From NCBI RefSeq assembly GCF_001401155.1, contig NZ_LJRO01000422.1, forward strand, positions 1 to 36,855: 36,855 nucleotides of DNA, in the 5' to 3' direction. Below the pieces are notes generated by a model, which did not search any database, was not told the origin of the DNA, and saw nothing but the letters and a program-made list of their open reading frames with translations. This document shows, in pieces, positions 32,563-36,855 of this stretch (position 1 is its first letter; each line of letters begins with the position of its first letter). A program made the position numbers and the translations under genes. The stretch is from Pseudomonas tremae (GTDB taxonomy: Bacteria; Pseudomonadota; Gammaproteobacteria; Pseudomonadales; Pseudomonadaceae).

Positions 32563-32877
32563 TTAGCCGCCCTGAGTGTCGATGTCAGCGTCGACACCCT
32601 GGGTTTGTTGGTGGTTGCGCTGCTCCTGGGTCTTTTTCCCCTCCAGCTCGTGGTCCGGCACGTAGGCGCTGTCGCCTGACGACTGAGTCTGGCTCTGCGA
32701 CTGGCTTTGGCTGGGGGCAGGGGTCTGGCCTTGTTTCTGGGCACCACCCTTTTCGGTTTCTGGCCCTACATCCGCAACCTGCGGCTCGATGGCTATATCG
32801 TTACGGTCCGGACCCGGTTCTGCAGGCGCGTCCTGATTAGGCGTCGGTTCTTTCTGGCGTTGCGGTTCAGTAGACAT
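32563..32877 (-). CDS. Small Q/S/E-rich hydrophilic hypothetical protein
   Basis: The predicted protein has 104 residues and I do not recognise it. It has no membrane segment or signal peptide. It is very polar and low in complexity, with Pro/Glu/Gln-rich ends and a central run of alternating Ser and Gln (SQSQSQSQTQS), so it is probably disordered. I chose ATG 32877 because GAGG lies 10 bases upstream; the open frame continues to 33108 through REP-like sequence and is not convincing. It is convergent with pvdQ and upstream lies the aminotransferase on the same strand. No function can be assigned. It is probably a real small gene given the ribosome-binding site, but composition-driven open frames are a risk. 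Confidence 0.6.
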   Translation of the reverse strand: MSTEPQRQKEPTPNQDAPAEPGPDRNDIAIEPQVADVGPETEKGGAQKQGQTPAPSQSQSQSQTQSSGDSAYVPDHELEGKKTQEQRNHQQTQGVDADIDTQGG

Positions 32878-33009
32878 GAGTACCTCGCTATCTGGTTCAG
32901 AAAAATGTACTGACATAGTTTCGAGGGACTGCAGGCGGGATCGTTCGATGCATTTGCTGAGTGGTGGTGCGTGACGGAGTGTTGCGGCTGAGGCTAGCGG
33001 ATACGCGAT

Positions 33010-33071
33010 GTTCGCGAAGAACGCTGTCCAGTCCATGAAGATACATCGACTGGAACACCGCCTTCGCGAAC
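33010..33071. repeat. REP-like inverted repeat pair
   Basis: GTTCGCGAAG at 33010-33019 and CTTCGCGAAC at 33062-33071 are perfect reverse complements. The arms extend imperfectly inwards to CTGTCCAG/CTGGAACAC. The sequence TTCGCGAACAAG after the right arm is typical of Pseudomonas REP elements as I know them. It lies in the 246-base gap between the small hypothetical gene and the aminotransferase. Confidence 0.6.
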
Positions 33072-33123
33072 AAGCGAAACGTTGCGCGGTTCGCTCTGAC
33101 AAATACAAATTCGCGATGAGAGG

Positions 33124-34320
33124 TTAAAGCACCTTTTTGATCGCGTCGCAGACTACATCGATGTTCTTTTGATTCAGCGCCGCTACGCAGATACGTCCGG
33201 TGTCCAGCGCGTAGATGCCGAATTCGCTGCGCAGGCGCTGGGCTTGTGCGGCGGTCAGGCCGGAGTAGGAGAACATGCCGCACTGACGGCCGACGAAGCT
33301 GAAGTCCTGACCGGCCGGGTTGTCGGCCAGACGCTCGACCATCGCTTTGCGCATACCCTGAATACGCACGCGCATTTCGCCCAGTTCTTCTTCCCACATG
33401 GTGCGCAGTGCCGGGTCGTTGAGGACCGCAGCAGAAATGATCGCGCCGTGGGTCGGCGGGTTGGAATAGTTGGTGCGGATCACGCGTTTGACCTGTGACA
33501 GGACGCGAACGGTTTCTTCCCTTGAGTCAGTGATGATCGACAGCGCACCGACACGTTCGCCGTACAGCGACAAAGATTTCGAGAACGAGCTGGAGGCGAA
33601 GAAGGTCAGGCCCGACTCGGCGAACAGGCGCACTGCCAGCGCGTCTTCCTGGATGCCTTGACCGAAGCCTTGATACGCCATGTCCAGAAACGGTACATGG
33701 CCCTTGGCCTTGACCACTTCCAGGACCTTTTTCCAGTCGTCCAGACTCAGATCTACGCCAGTCGGGTTGTGGCAGCAGGCATGCAGGACAACCACCGAGT
33801 TGTTCGGCAGGTTGTGCAGGTCCTCGAGCATGCCGGCGCGGTTCACATCGTGCGTGGCCGCGTCGTAATAGCGATAGTTCTTTACCGGAAAGCCTGCGGT
33901 CTCAAACAGCGCGCGGTGGTTTTCCCAGCTTGGGTCGCTGATGGCTACAACGGCGTTGGGCAGAAGTTGCTTGAGGAAGTCGGCACCGATCTTCAGCGCA
34001 CCCGTGCCGCCGACCGATTGAGTGGTCAACACACGGCCCGAAGCGATCAATGGCGACTCGGCCCCCAGCAGCAGCTTTTGCACGGCCTGGTCGTAGGCGG
34101 CAATACCGTCAATCGGCAGGTAGCCGCGCGGTGCATGTTGGGCGACGCGGATCTTTTCCGCTTCAGCCACGGCACGCAGCAGAGGAATACGCCCGTCTTC
34201 ATCACAGTAGACGCCCACGCCAAGGTTGACCTTGGTGGTGCGAGTGTCGGCGTTGAATGCTTCGTTGATACCCAGAATCGGATCGCGGGGTGCCATTTCG
34301 ACAGCGGAGAACAGGCTCAT
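33124..34320 (-). CDS. Aromatic/aspartate aminotransferase (TyrB/AspC family)
   Basis: This cytoplasmic fold-type I PLP aminotransferase has 398 residues, the normal size. It transfers the amino group between aspartate or aromatic amino acids and 2-oxoglutarate. Seen: MAPRDPILGINEAF at the start (typical of AspC/TyrB), VLHACCHNPTGVD, the PLP lysine in SSFSKSLSLYGERVGAL near residue 247, and the conserved C-terminal MFSYSGLTAAQ and GRICVAALN. I chose ATG 34320 (MSLFSAVEMAPRD); the frame runs to 34380 with an unconvincing extension. It is divergent from uvrB, the arrangement I recall in other pseudomonads, and marks the end of the pyoverdine region. TyrB versus AspC substrate choice cannot be settled from the sequence. 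Confidence 0.95.
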   Translation of the reverse strand: MSLFSAVEMAPRDPILGINEAFNADTRTTKVNLGVGVYCDEDGRIPLLRAVAEAEKIRVAQHAPRGYLPIDGIAAYDQAVQKLLLGAESPLIASGRVLTTQSVGGTGALKIGADFLKQLLPNAVVAISDPSWENHRALFETAGFPVKNYRYYDAATHDVNRAGMLEDLHNLPNNSVVVLHACCHNPTGVDLSLDDWKKVLEVVKAKGHVPFLDMAYQGFGQGIQEDALAVRLFAESGLTFFASSSFSKSLSLYGERVGALSIITDSREETVRVLSQVKRVIRTNYSNPPTHGAIISAAVLNDPALRTMWEEELGEMRVRIQGMRKAMVERLADNPAGQDFSFVGRQCGMFSYSGLTAAQAQRLRSEFGIYALDTGRICVAALNQKNIDVVCDAIKKVL

Positions 34321-34708
34321 TGTGCGGCGGCTCTTGATGAAGAGTGGGAAGGGGATACACGCTGCGGCTTGATGCGCCAAAGCGGTGCGTAAACAGAGGC
34401 TAGTATAGAGAGCATCCCCTTTGCGAGCGACAGGGCGGGGCGGGTTTTTTCAAGGTTTTTACGCATATTTGCAGAACGATCGTTCGGTTAAAACCTCAAT
34501 GCTTTAAGTGGATGCCTTGAAAGGCGGATATATGACTCCATCTATTAGTCATCACTTCAAAACATCGCACGTCTGCTCCCTGGCGGGAATCGGCGTCGGC
34601 GGTGTTTTTGCCCCTGCGCCACTCACGCATCGGCGAACCCTTTACGCGCTTGGGTTGCCAGCGGATCCACGCCAGCGAAGCACACGCGAATCATTCAAGA
34701 GGTAAGTT
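34321..34708. other. Divergent aminotransferase/uvrB intergenic region
   Basis: This is a 388-base gene-free stretch. On the minus strand TATACT at 34402-34407 could be a -10 element for the aminotransferase, but no good -35 is visible. A perfect 12-base palindrome, GAACGATCGTTC, lies at 34474-34485. The remainder, 34500-34700, is the probable uvrB leader; a 65-codon open frame in it has no convincing ribosome-binding site or recognisable protein. Confidence 0.45.
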
Positions 34709-36724
34709 ATGTCCGAGTTCCAGCTCGTCACCCGTTTTGAGCCAGCCGGCGATCAGCCCGAGGCCATTCGCCAACTGGTCGAAGGGATCGACGCGGGGCT
34801 CGCACACCAGACCTTGCTGGGGGTAACCGGTTCGGGGAAGACGTTCAGCATCGCCAACGTCATTTCCCAGATCAAACGGCCCACGCTGGTACTGGCACCG
34901 AACAAGACTCTCGCTGCGCAGTTGTATGGCGAATTCAAGGCGTTCTTCCCGAACAACGCCGTCGAATATTTCGTCTCCTACTACGATTACTACCAGCCTG
35001 AAGCCTATGTGCCGTCGTCGGATACGTTCATCGAGAAGGATGCGTCGATCAACGACCACATCGAGCAGATGCGCCTGTCTGCGACCAAGGCGCTGCTGGA
35101 GCGCAAGGACGCGATCATCGTCACCACGGTGTCGTGCATCTACGGTCTGGGCAGTCCGGAAACCTACCTGCGCATGGTCATGCACATTGATCGCGGCGAT
35201 AAACTCGACCAGCGTGCCTTGCTGCGGCGCCTGGCTGATCTGCAATACACCCGTAACGACATGGACTTTGCCCGTGCGACCTTTCGCGTGCGTGGTGACG
35301 TGATCGATATCTACCCGGCCGAGTCCGATCTCGAGGCGATCCGTGTCGAGCTGTTTGATGACGAAGTAGAGAGTCTGTCGGCATTCGATCCGCTGACCGG
35401 CGAGGTGATTCGCAAGCTGCCGCGCTTTACCTTCTATCCCAAGAGCCACTACGTCACGCCTCGAGAAACGCTGGTCGAGGCGATGGAAAACATCAAGGTA
35501 GAGCTGCAGGAACGCCTGGAATACCTGCGCAGCCAGAACAAGCTGGTGGAAGCTCAACGTCTGGAGCAGCGCACCCGCTTCGATCTGGAGATGATGCTGG
35601 AATTGGGCTACTGCAATGGCATCGAAAACTACTCGCGTTACCTGTCGGGTCGTCCGTCCGGCGCGCCGCCGCCGACCTTGTTCGACTACCTGCCCGCCGA
35701 TGCCCTGCTGGTAATCGATGAGTCTCACGTCAGCGTGCCGCAGGTCGGTGCGATGTACAAAGGCGACCGTTCGCGCAAGGAAACCCTCGTCGAGTATGGT
35801 TTCCGCCTGCCATCGGCGCTGGATAACCGACCCATGCGCTTTGACGAGTGGGAAGCAATTAGCCCGCAGACCATTTTTGTCTCGGCGACACCGGGCAATT
35901 ACGAGGCGGAACACGCCGGCCGGGTTGTCGAGCAAGTGGTGCGGCCGACCGGTCTGGTGGACCCTCAGATCGAGATTCGTCCGGCGCTGACTCAGGTCGA
36001 TGATCTGCTGTCGGAAATCCACAAGCGTGCGGCGCTGGAGGAGCGGGTGCTGGTCACCACGCTGACCAAGCGCATGTCCGAGGATCTGACCGATTACCTG
36101 AGCGACCACGGCGTGCGTGTGCGTTACCTGCACTCGGACATCGACACAGTGGAGCGCGTCGAGATCATTCGAGACTTGCGATTGGGTACGTTTGACGTGC
36201 TGGTGGGCATCAACCTGCTGCGTGAGGGCCTGGACATGCCGGAAGTGTCGCTGGTGGCCATTCTCGATGCAGATAAGGAAGGCTTTCTGCGCTCGGACCG
36301 TTCGCTGATTCAGACCATCGGCCGTGCAGCACGTAACCTCAATGGCCGGGCCATTCTGTATGCCGACCGGATCACCGGTTCGATGGAGCGCGCCATCGGC
36401 GAAACCGAGCGGCGCCGAGAGAAGCAGATCGCGTTCAACCTGGAGCACGGCATTACGCCCAAAGGCGTGTTCAAGGACGTCGCCGATATCATGGAAGGCG
36501 CCACCGTGCCGGGCTCGCGCAGCAAGAAGCGCAAAGGCATGGCCAAGGCCGCCGAAGAAAACGCCCGTTACGAGAACGAACTTCGCTCGCCGAGCGAGAT
36601 AAACAAGCGCATTCGCCAACTTGAAGAAAAAATGTACCAGCTGGCCCGCGACCTGGAATTCGAAGCCGCTGCACAGATGCGCGACGAAATCGGCAAGTTG
36701 CGAGAGCGGTTGCTGACGGTTTGA
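34709..36724 (+). CDS. uvrB: UvrB, excinuclease ABC subunit B
   Basis: UvrB is the damage-verifying helicase-like subunit of nucleotide excision repair. It takes DNA from UvrA and recruits UvrC. The protein has 671 residues, the usual length. Seen: Walker A GVTGSGKT near residues 37-44, the beta-hairpin region YYDYYQPEAYVPSSDTFIEK near 92-111, motif DESHVSVPQ near 338, helicase motifs VSATPGNYE and LREGLDMPEVSLVAILDADK, and QTIGRAARN. The C-terminal UVR domain (EMYQLARDLEFEAAAQMRDE-like, near 635-665) contacts UvrC. The start ATG 34709 is preceded by AAGAGGT at a good distance. It is a housekeeping gene unrelated to the siderophore locus. Confidence 0.98.
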   Translation: MSEFQLVTRFEPAGDQPEAIRQLVEGIDAGLAHQTLLGVTGSGKTFSIANVISQIKRPTLVLAPNKTLAAQLYGEFKAFFPNNAVEYFVSYYDYYQPEAYVPSSDTFIEKDASINDHIEQMRLSATKALLERKDAIIVTTVSCIYGLGSPETYLRMVMHIDRGDKLDQRALLRRLADLQYTRNDMDFARATFRVRGDVIDIYPAESDLEAIRVELFDDEVESLSAFDPLTGEVIRKLPRFTFYPKSHYVTPRETLVEAMENIKVELQERLEYLRSQNKLVEAQRLEQRTRFDLEMMLELGYCNGIENYSRYLSGRPSGAPPPTLFDYLPADALLVIDESHVSVPQVGAMYKGDRSRKETLVEYGFRLPSALDNRPMRFDEWEAISPQTIFVSATPGNYEAEHAGRVVEQVVRPTGLVDPQIEIRPALTQVDDLLSEIHKRAALEERVLVTTLTKRMSEDLTDYLSDHGVRVRYLHSDIDTVERVEIIRDLRLGTFDVLVGINLLREGLDMPEVSLVAILDADKEGFLRSDRSLIQTIGRAARNLNGRAILYADRITGSMERAIGETERRREKQIAFNLEHGITPKGVFKDVADIMEGATVPGSRSKKRKGMAKAAEENARYENELRSPSEINKRIRQLEEKMYQLARDLEFEAAAQMRDEIGKLRERLLTV

Positions 36725-36855
36725 TCCGCAGGTCGTTATCCTGAGTGTCCAGTGTGATAAACAAGCCCTGACCCGGGCTGCCCAGGTTGCGCATGATGTA
36801 CCGCGCGCCCCGATTTTGCTGCCGGTTCCCGGCAGATCGTGGACAAGTCCACTCC
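36725..36855. other. Sequence after uvrB, no gene seen
   Basis: These 131 bases run to the window edge. AGCCC-TGACCC-GGGCT (about 36763-36778) could form a short hairpin but has no T tract, so I do not call it a terminator. I see no credible coding frame in it. Confidence 0.4.

Noticed and set aside
34508..34705. 65-codon frame upstream of uvrB
   Set aside because: It has no convincing ribosome-binding site and no recognisable protein; more likely the uvrB leader.
34691..36619. 642-codon open frame antisense to uvrB
   Set aside because: It fully overlaps uvrB in the opposite strand and resembles no protein family; uvrB itself is unmistakable.

Overview
The window is the side-chain synthesis, maturation, export and uptake part of a pyoverdine siderophore locus from a fluorescent Pseudomonas. 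I infer the P. syringae group from three things: the GC-rich sequence, the gene order (peptide synthetases, two tandem FpvA-like receptors, pvdE/O/N/M, pvdP, opmQ/pvdT/pvdR, pvdQ, aminotransferase, uvrB), and adenylation-domain codes that read Thr, Ser, Asp, Ser. That order matches the end of the peptide I recall for P. syringae pyoverdine. The species is an inference, not a database result.

Layout. 1-12844 (+) holds two non-ribosomal peptide synthetases. The first is cut by the window edge (partial A-T, then C-A-T). The second is C-A-T-E-C-A-T-TE and ends the assembly line. 12845-13050 is a convergent gap packed with small palindromic repeats. 13051-17912 (-) carries two TonB-dependent receptors; only the downstream one has an N-terminal signalling (STN) domain, and it is bracketed by inverted repeats. 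18218-23542 (-) is one operon, pvdM-pvdN-pvdO-pvdE, ending in a clear terminator. pvdP diverges from it at 23725 (+). 25459-29998 (-) is the tightly packed operon pvdR-pvdT-opmQ. A pvdQ-type acylase gene diverges from it at 30189 (+) but is frameshifted. The rest is chromosomal flank: a small Q/S-rich hypothetical gene (-), a REP-like inverted repeat, a TyrB/AspC-type aminotransferase (-), and uvrB (+).

How it works together. The synthetases build acylated ferribactin in the cytoplasm and the TE releases it. PvdE moves it to the periplasm. PvdQ would remove the fatty acyl chain. PvdM, PvdP and PvdO make the fluorophore, PvdN modifies the side chain, PvdRT-OpmQ secretes pyoverdine, and the FpvA-type receptors take up the ferric form. 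Five promoters fit the PvdS iron-starvation box, TAAAT (or TAAAA) then exactly 16 nt then CGT. They precede the upstream receptor gene, pvdM, pvdP, pvdR and pvdQ, so the locus reads as one regulon of the PvdS sigma factor.

I found no CRISPR array, tRNA, rRNA, transposase or phage gene. The system itself is known. The points most worth a second look are the frameshifted pvdQ, the inverted-repeat-flanked receptor gene, the degenerate metal site of PvdM, and the near-identical pair of serine adenylation domains.
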